From Chitinophaga niabensis (GTDB lineage Bacteria; Bacteroidota; Bacteroidia; Chitinophagales; Chitinophagaceae), in assembly GCF_039545795.1 (NCBI RefSeq), contig NZ_CP154260.1, forward strand, positions 191,001-255,000: a DNA stretch of 64,000 nucleotides. Reading direction: 5' to 3'. The notes beneath the pieces are model-generated. The model was not told the origin of the DNA. It searched no databases and saw nothing but the letters and a program-made list of their open reading frames with translations. Positions 1 through 7,216 of the stretch are shown piece by piece (positions within the stretch are counted from its first letter, which is position 1; each line of letters starts with the position of its first letter). The translations under genes were made by a program, and so were the position numbers.

Positions 1-756
1 GTAGTCGCGGCATTTGCATTGCCGGACAGTGCCTGTGCACCATATCTTGCCCGCTTTGATAACATCTCCAAAGGCGGTGTTACCTTCCAGTGGGATTTTG
101 GAGATGGTACTTCTTCCACAGAGATCTACCCTGAGCATATGTACACACAGCCGGGCACGTATCCTGTAAGGCTGATCGCAAATGATCCGAACACCTGTAA
201 CCTGGTAGATGATACAACCATGATCATCACCGTCATGCCGCCACCAACAGCAGCATTCTCCTTCCAGCCAAACAAGCCGCAGGAGAATACACCTACTACT
301 TTCACTAATGAATCTACCGGCGCAGATCATTACTGGTGGGATTTTGGGGATGGCAATACATCCAGGGTAATGAATCCTACCTACCAATATGTTAAAACGG
401 GAACGTATGAAGTATGCCTGATCGCAACCACAAAGTTTGGTTGCCAGGATACTGTTTGCCAGACCGTGAGTGCAATTGTGAACCCGTTATTTGATGTGCC
501 TACTGCTTTCTCACCGAATGGAGATGGTATCAATGATGTATGGGAGATCAAAGGTTTTGGTGTGAGCAAGTATGATATGAAAGTATTTAACCGCTGGGGT
601 CAGTTAATGTTCCATTCAACCTCTCAGAAACAGGGATGGGATGGGCGTTTCAATGGAGCCATTCAGCCAATGGATGCGTATGCTTATGTACTCTCTATAG
701 AGTTCTCAGATGGCGTCACCGCCAACAAAACGGGTAATGTAACATTGTTAAGATAG
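1..756 (+). CDS. PKD-repeat protein with gliding-type T9SS C-terminal domain (5' truncated)
   Basis: The reading frame is open from base 1, so the start lies outside the window and only about 251 C-terminal codons are visible. Two PKD domains are clear, each with the core WDFGDG followed by a Y-x-x-x-G-T-Y segment. The last 90 residues form the CHU_C / gliding motility-associated C-terminal domain (TIGR04131 type): FSPNGDGINDVW, FNRWGQ, GWDG and a terminal GNVTLLR. In this family that domain is the type B signal for secretion through the type IX system, so the product is probably a secreted or surface-anchored adhesin. A PorP/SprF gene starts 10 bases downstream, which is the usual pairing for type B cargo. 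The specific ligand is unknown. Confidence 0.88.
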   Translation, partial: VVAAFALPDSACAPYLARFDNISKGGVTFQWDFGDGTSSTEIYPEHMYTQPGTYPVRLIANDPNTCNLVDDTTMIITVMPPPTAAFSFQPNKPQENTPTTFTNESTGADHYWWDFGDGNTSRVMNPTYQYVKTGTYEVCLIATTKFGCQDTVCQTVSAIVNPLFDVPTAFSPNGDGINDVWEIKGFGVSKYDMKVFNRWGQLMFHSTSQKQGWDGRFNGAIQPMDAYAYVLSIEFSDGVTANKTGNVTLLR

Positions 757-766
757 ATTGTTGGAT

Positions 767-1786
767 ATGAGAAAGAACCGTTACCATATAATACTGATCT
801 GTTGCCTCGCGGCAGCCTTACCGGCGTCCGCGCAAGACCTGCATTTTTCTCAATACTTTAATTCTCCTTTGTCTACGAATCCGGCCAATACAGGTTTTAT
901 ACCGGATGGCAACTATCGCATAGGTATCAATTACCGCAATCAGTGGGCTACCATTCCGGTGCCGTATAAAACGATGTCTTTATTTGGAGATTTCCAGCTT
1001 TTCCGTGATAAGCTAACGTATGGCTGGGTAGGTATCGGTGGTTTGCTGCTGCGCGATGTGGCGGGTTCCGGTAACCTTACTTCCACAAAAGGATATGGCT
1101 CCATTGCTTATCACCAGTTGTTGGGACAGAGCAGTCTGATCTCTGCCGGTTTTAATGTGGGATATGCCAATAAGCGAGTGGACCTGAATAAGCTCACCTT
1201 TGGCACACAATGGAACGGCAATTTCTTTGACTCACAGATGGCATCCGGCGAACCGATTGTGAACTCTGCCGTAGGATATCTTGATATGCAGGTAGGGATG
1301 AACTATGCTTTCTTCCCCAACGAACAGATCTATATCAATGGTGGTTTTTCTGTGCATCACATCAATGAACCCCGCGAAACTTTCTATGGTGGGGATAACC
1401 AGATAGACAGAAGGTACATTGGTTTTTTAAATGCGAGTTTCAAATTGAATGATTATATCATCTTAAACCCCAGTGCATATTACGCACGCCAGGCAGGTTC
1501 CAGTGAAGTGATGGCAGGTGCTTATGCAGCGTACAATCTTTCCGGCAATGGAGAGAAACAGGTTTTTGGTGGCGCTTATTATCGTTTTGGGGATGCCTTT
1601 GCATTGCTGGTAGGATACCAGTTGAACCAGTTCAAACTGATGTTCAACTATGATGTAACGGCCAGTCAGCTGGCTGCTTCCAACCAGCGGCAGGGTGCAT
1701 ATGAATTGAGCCTGATCTACACAGGCCTTTATCCGAACCGCAGTTTTGCAAATGCAAAAAGGTATACTTTATGCCCGTCTTTCTAA
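767..1786 (+). CDS. PorP/SprF family type IX secretion membrane protein
   Basis: The product has about 339 residues, starts with a signal peptide (hydrophobic stretch ending ASAQ) and then shows the family opening DLHFSQYFNSPLSTNPANTG. The rest alternates short beta strands as expected for an outer-membrane barrel. The ATG at 767 is preferred over a TTG at 758 because it sits directly before the basic n-region of the signal peptide. PorP/SprF proteins are T9SS components; in Flavobacterium johnsoniae SprF is needed for secretion of the type B cargo SprB. Lying 10 bases after a PKD protein with such a C-terminus, this copy is probably its dedicated partner. A second homologue is at 25807-26856. 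Confidence 0.9.
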   Translation: MRKNRYHIILICCLAAALPASAQDLHFSQYFNSPLSTNPANTGFIPDGNYRIGINYRNQWATIPVPYKTMSLFGDFQLFRDKLTYGWVGIGGLLLRDVAGSGNLTSTKGYGSIAYHQLLGQSSLISAGFNVGYANKRVDLNKLTFGTQWNGNFFDSQMASGEPIVNSAVGYLDMQVGMNYAFFPNEQIYINGGFSVHHINEPRETFYGGDNQIDRRYIGFLNASFKLNDYIILNPSAYYARQAGSSEVMAGAYAAYNLSGNGEKQVFGGAYYRFGDAFALLVGYQLNQFKLMFNYDVTASQLAASNQRQGAYELSLIYTGLYPNRSFANAKRYTLCPSF

Positions 1787-1860
1787 GGGCATTAAAGAAA
1801 CGTTAATGTACAATGCAGATCGGCAAAAAACAGATAATTTAGCGGGCATAATTACTACCC

Positions 1861-2436
1861 ATGAAACGTATGATCTTTGCTGTTATGCTCCTCGTGAGCG
1901 CTCAGGCAGCTTCAGCACAATACTATCAGACAGATTCTGCAAAGGGTTTTGATCCCAGCCGTTTACTCATTGGCGGATCTGTGGGTTTTTCATTTGGCGA
2001 TTATACATTCATCAATATTTCCCCTTTAATCGGCTACCGCCTCTCTCCCAAATTTGCGGCAGGTATCAATATCAATGCACAGTATGCTTCCCAGCGTTTA
2101 AAAGACAATACGGGGTTCACCTACGAAAGGAATAATTATACCATGTTCGGTGGTGGCATATTTGGCCGTTTCTATCCCATCGAACAATTCTTCCTGCATG
2201 CGCAGCCGGAATATAACAGCATCACCCTGAAACGTTCCGAATACGATTTTGATCCTGTTAAAAGAACAAGGGATAATTACGGTGCACCCAGTCTTCTTTT
2301 AGGTGGTGGTTATGCACAACCCATAGGTGCAAACTCCGCCTTCACGTTTATGATCCTCTACGATGTACTGCAGGATAAGAACTCTCCTTATATGAACCGC
2401 CCCATTTTCTCCGGCGGTATCAATGTGGGCTTCTGA
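1861..2436 (+). CDS. Small outer-membrane beta-barrel protein
   Basis: The product has 191 residues with an N-terminal signal peptide ending ASAQYY. The mature part has alternating hydrophobic and polar strands with Gly/Tyr/Phe turns and ends GGINVGF, with the aromatic C-terminal residue typical of outer-membrane barrels. It resembles the outer-membrane beta-barrel families common in Bacteroidota (PF13568 type), for which no single function is known. The gene lies 74 bases after the PorP/SprF gene on the same strand and may be cotranscribed with it. There is no peptidoglycan-binding OmpA domain; a function cannot be assigned from sequence. Confidence 0.7.
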   Translation: MKRMIFAVMLLVSAQAASAQYYQTDSAKGFDPSRLLIGGSVGFSFGDYTFINISPLIGYRLSPKFAAGININAQYASQRLKDNTGFTYERNNYTMFGGGIFGRFYPIEQFFLHAQPEYNSITLKRSEYDFDPVKRTRDNYGAPSLLLGGGYAQPIGANSAFTFMILYDVLQDKNSPYMNRPIFSGGINVGF

Positions 2437-2459
2437 TATTAAATTGTTATCAGTTTATA

Positions 2460-2483
2460 ATTAGTAAACTTTTGTTTACTAAT
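2460..2483. promoter_or_regulatory. Perfect palindrome, probable operator
   Basis: Two exact 10-base arms, ATTAGTAAAC and GTTTACTAAT, are separated by TTTT. The stem is AT-rich and no T-tract follows outside it, so an operator is more likely than a terminator. It lies directly upstream of the -7-like box at 2489 and covers the place where the -33 element should be, so a bound protein would be expected to affect transcription of the FAD oxidoreductase. No regulator gene is adjacent. Confidence 0.6.
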
Positions 2484-2488
2484 ACTGC

Positions 2489-2496
2489 TATATTTG
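2489..2496 (+). promoter_or_regulatory. TATATTTG -7 box of the FAD oxidoreductase
   Basis: The octamer fits the Bacteroidota sigma-A box TAnnTTTG. A TTTTG sits 14 bases upstream inside the palindrome, which is shorter than the usual 17-23. The start codon follows 7 bases after the box, so the transcript would have almost no leader. Confidence 0.5.
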
Positions 2497-2503
2497 TGAG
2501 CGT

Positions 2504-3631
2504 ATGATGCAGCAAAAACAAGCAGACATTGCCATAATAGGGGCCGGCATAGTAGGCCTCGCCATGGCTTATCACCTTGTTCAGCAAGGGAAGAGCGTGG
2601 TGGTGTTTGAACGGAACTCCCGTGCCCTGGGAGCTTCCTTCCGTAACTTTGGCCTGGTTTGGACGATCGGGCAGCCTCCAGGGCGAATTTATGAACGTGC
2701 CCTGTATGGCAGAAGCGTTTGGAAGGATATTGCCGCAAAAACGGGTCTGCGCTGCCTGGAAACAGGTTCCCTCCATCTCGCTTATCATGATGATGAAGCT
2801 GCCGTGATAGAAGAGTTTGCGCAAACGGAAGGTATACACTGTAGTATGCTCACAGCGGCACAAACCGCAGATAAAAGCAAAGCGTATAAACAGCAGGGAC
2901 TCAAAGCAGCATTATGGAGCCCTATGGAAATGATGCTGGATCCCCGGCAGGCCAGTGCCACCATTGCATCCTGGCTGGAAGAACAGCATGCTGTCAGTTT
3001 CCGTTTTAATACAGCGGTGAATGGTATCAGCATGCCGTTTATTGAAACACCCACAGAAAAATGGACGGTAGGGCAGGTGTATGTTTGTGCCGGTGCAGAC
3101 TTTGAAACCCTTTACCCAAAAGCATTTGCCGAGGCGCCACTTACAAAGTGCAAATTGCAGATGCTGCGTACAGTGCCGCAGCCGGGCAACTGGCAATTAG
3201 GCCCGGCGCTGAGCACAGGACTTTCCATGGTATATTATGCTTCTTTCGCACATTGTAAAAGCCTGAGTGCATTAAAGCAAAGAATAAACGAATCTTTCCC
3301 TGAATATCAAAAGTATGGTGTACACCTGCTGGTGTCGCAGAATGGCGCGGGTGAATTATCCCTGGGTGATTCACATGAATACGGCCACACGGTAGATCCT
3401 TTCGATAAAGAACATATCAATCAAATGATCTTACAATACCTGCCCAATTTTCTGCAGGCGCCCACACTGGATATCCAGGAGCGCTGGCATGGTGTATATC
3501 CTAAACTCACCAACGGAGAGCACGACCTGGTGCTGCATCCGGAGAAAGGAGTAACCATTGTGAATGGATTAGGAGGTGCAGGTATGACCTTGTCTTTTGG
3601 TCTGGCAAAAGAGCTTACTGCTCAGCTTTGA
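2504..3631 (+). CDS. FAD-dependent amine oxidase-type oxidoreductase (TIGR03364-like)
   Basis: The product has 375 residues. It opens with the FAD-binding Rossmann motif GAGIVGLAMAYHL and an acidic strand end VVFERN, followed by GASFRNFGLVW as in DadA-related oxidases. The C-terminus contains WHGVYPK and NGLGGAGMTLSFGLA, the second FAD-contacting segment. Overall it matches the DadA-like family that has been linked by gene neighbourhood to phosphonate catabolism and that oxidises amines. No phosphonatase or phosphonate transporter is nearby, so the substrate stays open; D-amino acid or N-methyl amine oxidation are alternatives. It is a single gene behind a palindromic site, which suggests substrate-responsive control. 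Confidence 0.8.
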   Translation: MMQQKQADIAIIGAGIVGLAMAYHLVQQGKSVVVFERNSRALGASFRNFGLVWTIGQPPGRIYERALYGRSVWKDIAAKTGLRCLETGSLHLAYHDDEAAVIEEFAQTEGIHCSMLTAAQTADKSKAYKQQGLKAALWSPMEMMLDPRQASATIASWLEEQHAVSFRFNTAVNGISMPFIETPTEKWTVGQVYVCAGADFETLYPKAFAEAPLTKCKLQMLRTVPQPGNWQLGPALSTGLSMVYYASFAHCKSLSALKQRINESFPEYQKYGVHLLVSQNGAGELSLGDSHEYGHTVDPFDKEHINQMILQYLPNFLQAPTLDIQERWHGVYPKLTNGEHDLVLHPEKGVTIVNGLGGAGMTLSFGLAKELTAQL

Positions 3632-3676
3632 GTTGAATTCGTTATTTTTATTTGACTAAAATAAAAAGCGTAGCAG

Positions 3677-4375
3677 ATGAATGACTCTTTAAAGAACCTG
3701 AAGGACCGTGATTGGACAGAAACAAAAGCACACTCGAGCTGGCAGATATTTAAGATCATGGCGGAATTTGTGGAAGGCTTTGAAACATTGGCGAAGATCG
3801 GCCCCTGTATTTCCATATTTGGTTCCGCCCGAACAAGAGAAGGTAACCCCTACTATGAACTGGCCTGCGAAGTGGCCAGCCGCCTGGCGGAGGACGGATT
3901 TGGCATTATCTCAGGCGGAGGCCCCGGTATCATGGAAGCAGCTAACAAAGGCGCACAAAAAGCAAAAGGTAAAAGCGTGGGCCTGAACATTACCCTGCCA
4001 CATGAACAATATCCCAATACTTTTATCGATCATGATAAAAGCGTCAACTTCGATTATTTCTTCGTTCGCAAAGTAATGTTCGCCAAATACTCCCAGGGCT
4101 TTATCATGATGCCAGGTGGTTTTGGAACAATGGACGAATTCTTTGAAGTAGCCACACTCATTCAAACCAAAAAGATGACGGAAACGCCGTTAGTGCTGGT
4201 AGGTAAGGAATACTGGAGTGGTTTGCTGGAATGGATAGATGCCGTGATGATGAAAAAGGAAAGCAATATCCATCCGGAAGATCTGAACCTGCTGAAAGTA
4301 TTTGATACTGCAGATGAAGTAGTGGATTATTTCCGTGTATTCTACACTACTAACAGGTTACGCCCGAACTTCTAG
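3677..4375 (+). CDS. LOG family protein (TIGR00730 Rossmann fold)
   Basis: The product has 232 residues and carries the family signature PGGFGTMDEFFEVATL at about residues 150-165, preceded by SGGGPGIMEAANKGA, the nucleotide-binding glycine loop. Proteins of this family act as cytokinin riboside 5'-monophosphate phosphoribohydrolases in plants and some bacteria, releasing the base from a nucleoside monophosphate. Most bacterial members have this biochemical activity or are of unknown role, so a nucleotide-salvage function is the safest reading. The N-terminal extension of about 45 residues before SIFGSAR is typical of the longer type. It lies 45 bases after the FAD oxidoreductase but no functional link is evident. 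Confidence 0.85.
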   Translation: MNDSLKNLKDRDWTETKAHSSWQIFKIMAEFVEGFETLAKIGPCISIFGSARTREGNPYYELACEVASRLAEDGFGIISGGGPGIMEAANKGAQKAKGKSVGLNITLPHEQYPNTFIDHDKSVNFDYFFVRKVMFAKYSQGFIMMPGGFGTMDEFFEVATLIQTKKMTETPLVLVGKEYWSGLLEWIDAVMMKKESNIHPEDLNLLKVFDTADEVVDYFRVFYTTNRLRPNF

Positions 4376-4385
4376 GTATTATAAT

Positions 4386-4405
4386 TAGCATATATACATA
4401 TGCTA
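4386..4405. repeat. Short AT-rich inverted repeat after the LOG gene
   Basis: Arms TAGCATAT and ATATGCTA flank ATAC, 11 bases after the LOG stop codon. The surrounding 60 bases are very AT-rich. It could be a weak hairpin at the mRNA 3' end or a protein site. The better terminator is 110 bases further on. Confidence 0.35.
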
Positions 4406-4518
4406 TATATTTATCCAGCGTAAAAATATTGTATATATTTACTTTAGTCACGCCTATCATTGAACCCGAATTTTTTCAGGTCAATAGTTGTGTCTATTAA
4501 TGGTTAACATGGGGTAAA

Positions 4519-4550
4519 GAGCCTGGTATTATTATCAGGCTCATTTTTTT
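4519..4550 (+). terminator. Rho-independent terminator abutting a promoter
   Basis: The stem pairs GAGCCTGGTA with TATCAGGCTC (one G-T wobble, loop TTAT) and is followed by A and seven T. It ends plus-strand transcription coming from the LOG gene. The T-tract runs almost directly into the promoter box at 4555. Confidence 0.8.
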
Positions 4551-4554
4551 TATA

Positions 4555-4562
4555 TAGGTTTG
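4555..4562 (+). promoter_or_regulatory. TAGGTTTG -7 box of the O-methyltransferase
   Basis: The octamer matches TAnnTTTG exactly and lies 15 bases before the ATG at 4578. A possible TTG start at 4560 falls inside this box and can be excluded on that ground. The upstream 30 bases are the terminator hairpin, so the -33 region overlaps it. Confidence 0.55.
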
Positions 4563-4577
4563 CAAAAAATATTTGGC

Positions 4578-5219
4578 ATGGAGGTAATACCACAGGAGAT
4601 TCAGGCGTTTGCTGAGAAGTACACAACTCCGGAAACGGATCTGTTGTACCGTCTGCACCGGGAAACGTACCTGAAAGTGGAACAGCCACACATGCTGAGC
4701 GGCCATCTGCAGGGAAGGTTCCTCACCATGATCAGCCAGATGATCAGGCCAAAAAGGATACTGGAGATAGGCACTTACACAGGATATTCTGCCATATGCC
4801 TGGCACAGGGGCTGGCAGAAGACGGCCATTTACATACAATAGATATGAATGAAGAGCTGGAAGCCATCTGTGCAAAATATGTGGCAGAAGCGGGCCTGGA
4901 AAGCAGGATCACCCAGCACATTGGTAAAGCCGCCGGTATTATTCCGCAACTGGATGAAGTGTTTGATCTGGTGTTCATTGACGCGGATAAAGCAGGCTAT
5001 GGCGGATATTACGATATGATATGGGAGAAACTCCGCCCGGGCGGTTTTATCCTTGCGGATAATATCCTGTATCATGGAGAAGTAGTGCTGGCAGAAAGTG
5101 AGCAGAGCAATAATGCGAAGGCCATGATCCGCTTTGCAGACAAAGCCATTGCCGACAATCGTGCAGAAACGCTCCTGTTGAGCCTGCGCGATGGCGTTCT
5201 GATGATCCGCAAGAAGTAA
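4578..5219 (+). CDS. Class I SAM-dependent O-methyltransferase (CCoAOMT-like)
   Basis: The product has 213 residues. Motif I reads LEIGTYTGYSAICLAQGL at about residue 60, and the acidic motif after it is HTIDMNEEL. DLVFIDADKAGYGGYYD and GGFILADNILYHG are the metal-binding and substrate-side segments of the caffeoyl-CoA O-methyltransferase-like family. Family members transfer methyl groups from SAM to catechol-type hydroxyls using a divalent metal. The bacterial substrate is unknown. The next gene begins 39 bases downstream, so a weak operon is possible. Confidence 0.87.
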   Translation: MEVIPQEIQAFAEKYTTPETDLLYRLHRETYLKVEQPHMLSGHLQGRFLTMISQMIRPKRILEIGTYTGYSAICLAQGLAEDGHLHTIDMNEELEAICAKYVAEAGLESRITQHIGKAAGIIPQLDEVFDLVFIDADKAGYGGYYDMIWEKLRPGGFILADNILYHGEVVLAESEQSNNAKAMIRFADKAIADNRAETLLLSLRDGVLMIRKK

Positions 5220-5258
5220 GATCATCAATCAGCAAGACCCATTAAATTTTCCATATTC

Positions 5259-6602
5259 ATGCAAATCAAATCTTACTGCCTGATGATCTGCCTGGTGCTG
5301 GCGGGAGTTTTTAAAACTTCAGCACAAAGCTTAAGCACCCCGCAGTACATTGAAACGTACAAGAACCTGGCGATGGAAGAGATGCGCCGCTCCGGCGTTC
5401 CGGCTGCTATCAAGCTGGCACAGGGCATCCTGGAAACACAATCCGGCAACGGCTGGCTGGTGCTCAATTCCAACAATCACTTCGGCATCAAATGCAAAAA
5501 TAACTGGACGGGCAAAAGTGTGAACTATGACGATGATGCACGCCAGGAATGTTTCCGTAAATATGAGTCCGCAGCAGAATCCTGGAAGGACCATTCTGAT
5601 TTCCTGCATAACAATCCCCGCTATAAATTCCTGTTCGACTTTAACCCGGAAGATTATAAGTCATGGGCCTACGGACTCAAAACAGCAGGTTATGCCACCA
5701 GCAAAACCTATCCGCAGCAATTGATCCAGATCATTGAAACATACAACCTGCAACAATACAATGCCCTGGCTATGAGCAATGCACCGCTACCAACAGGGCC
5801 GGTATTTGTCGGGGAGCCGGGCAGCGAATCCGCTCCGGTGGTAGCAGGGAAAACAGAAGAAGCATACGAAACTGAAGTTAAACCGCAGTACCCGCAGGGT
5901 ACAGAGTTCCGTATCAACGGCCGTAAAGTGATATTGGTGAAAGAAGGCACTGCATTGATACAACTGGCCAGCGAAAAGAATATCCGCCTCAGCAGCCTGT
6001 TAAGCTATAATGATATGGAAGAAGATGTGCCACTGGAAAAAGACATGCTCATTTTCCTGCAAAGCAAGAACAAACGTGGCCAGAACGATTATCATATTGT
6101 TGCCCGGGGTGAAACAATGCACGATATTGCACAGGCAGAAGGTATACAGCTGAAATGGCTGCGTAAACGGAATAAGATGGAAGAAGGAGAGCAGCCTGCT
6201 GTTGGAGAAAGAGTTGCGCTGGATGGTTATGCTTCTTCAAAACCCAAATTGGGCAGTAACACGGTAGCGAAAGTGGATGACTATAAAGACCTGAATCCCC
6301 GCCAGGTGATCAAAGATGTAAAAGAAGAGATCGCGAAAGCAACTGCTGCTCCGGTAGGCAGGGCTCCCGAGGCACCTGTTGCCAAGGCTCCCGAAAAAGG
6401 CATTCCCCCTGAGATGGTAGATGATCTGAAGAAAATAGGCTCAGTAACAGCAGCGGGCACTAAATACCATACCGTAACAGGAAAAGAAACACTTTACAGC
6501 ATCTCCCGCCAATACAGCGTAACTGTTGCTCAATTGCAGCAATGGAATAACTTACAGGAGAACAGTATTAAAATAGGTCAGCAACTGATCGTAAGAAAAT
6601 AG
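5259..6602 (+). CDS. Exported glucosaminidase with LysM domains
   Basis: The product has 447 residues with a signal peptide ending TSAQS. Residues about 25-165 form a glucosaminidase domain of the FlgJ/LytG type: AIKLAQGILETQSGNGWL contains the likely catalytic Glu, followed by NNHFGIKCK and W-x-GK. Three LysM-like segments follow, around residues 200-260, 275-320 and 400-447, the last with YHTVTGKETLYSISRQYSV. A proline/alanine-rich linker precedes the final LysM. The protein should cleave peptidoglycan glycan strands in the periplasm while LysM modules hold it to the wall. It is followed after 7 bases by hpt. Confidence 0.88.
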   Translation: MQIKSYCLMICLVLAGVFKTSAQSLSTPQYIETYKNLAMEEMRRSGVPAAIKLAQGILETQSGNGWLVLNSNNHFGIKCKNNWTGKSVNYDDDARQECFRKYESAAESWKDHSDFLHNNPRYKFLFDFNPEDYKSWAYGLKTAGYATSKTYPQQLIQIIETYNLQQYNALAMSNAPLPTGPVFVGEPGSESAPVVAGKTEEAYETEVKPQYPQGTEFRINGRKVILVKEGTALIQLASEKNIRLSSLLSYNDMEEDVPLEKDMLIFLQSKNKRGQNDYHIVARGETMHDIAQAEGIQLKWLRKRNKMEEGEQPAVGERVALDGYASSKPKLGSNTVAKVDDYKDLNPRQVIKDVKEEIAKATAAPVGRAPEAPVAKAPEKGIPPEMVDDLKKIGSVTAAGTKYHTVTGKETLYSISRQYSVTVAQLQQWNNLQENSIKIGQQLIVRK

Positions 6603-6609
6603 TCTGCTT

Positions 6610-7143
6610 ATGAAGATAAAAGTACACGATAAACACTTTGCGCCGTACCTGGATGAAGCTACATTGCAGCAGCGTATTAAAGAGCTGGCAAAACAGATCA
6701 GCGATGACCTGAATGGCACGAAGCCCTTATTCATCGGTATCCTGAATGGATCCTTTATGTTTGCGGCGGACCTGTTCAAATACCTCTCCATTGAAGCGGA
6801 GATCTCTTTTATCAAACTGGCTTCTTATAAAGGCACCAAATCCACCGGTAATGTGATAACGGCCATTGGCCTGGAAGAAGATCTCTATGGCCGCACCGTA
6901 GTGATCGTGGAAGATATTGTGGACACAGGCAAAACCCTCAGCCAGTTCCTCCCCCAACTGGAACACCAGCAGCCCAAACAACTCCTGGTAGCTTCCCTGC
7001 TCAATAAACCCGATGCAATGACCCATAAAGTGCAGATCGATTACCTGGGCTTCACCGTTCCTAATAAATTTCTGTTAGGCTATGGCCTTGATTATGATGG
7101 CTTAGGAAGAAATCTGCCGGAAATATACCAGTTAACGGACTAA
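6610..7143 (+). CDS. hpt: Hypoxanthine phosphoribosyltransferase
   Basis: The product has 177 residues, normal for the family. The PRPP-binding motif VVIVEDIVDTGKTLSQF is at about residue 97, and LFIGILNGSFMFAADL is the N-terminal substrate loop. YGLDYDGLGRNLPEIY near the end is the conserved hood and Mg/base contact region. The enzyme joins PRPP to hypoxanthine or guanine in purine salvage in the cytoplasm. It sits 7 bases after the glucosaminidase gene and is probably read from the same transcript. Confidence 0.95.
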   Translation: MKIKVHDKHFAPYLDEATLQQRIKELAKQISDDLNGTKPLFIGILNGSFMFAADLFKYLSIEAEISFIKLASYKGTKSTGNVITAIGLEEDLYGRTVVIVEDIVDTGKTLSQFLPQLEHQQPKQLLVASLLNKPDAMTHKVQIDYLGFTVPNKFLLGYGLDYDGLGRNLPEIYQLTD

Positions 7144-7216
7144 AATTTAGCCCGGTTTTAACAACTAATTAAATATTTCCTTAATTTTATGTGTCGTTGT
7201 ATGTAATAAAATTACG

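Noticed and set aside
2504..3631. Phosphonate degradation locus
   Set aside because: The oxidoreductase belongs to a family often linked to phosphonates, but no phosphonatase, transporter or transaminase for that pathway is nearby.
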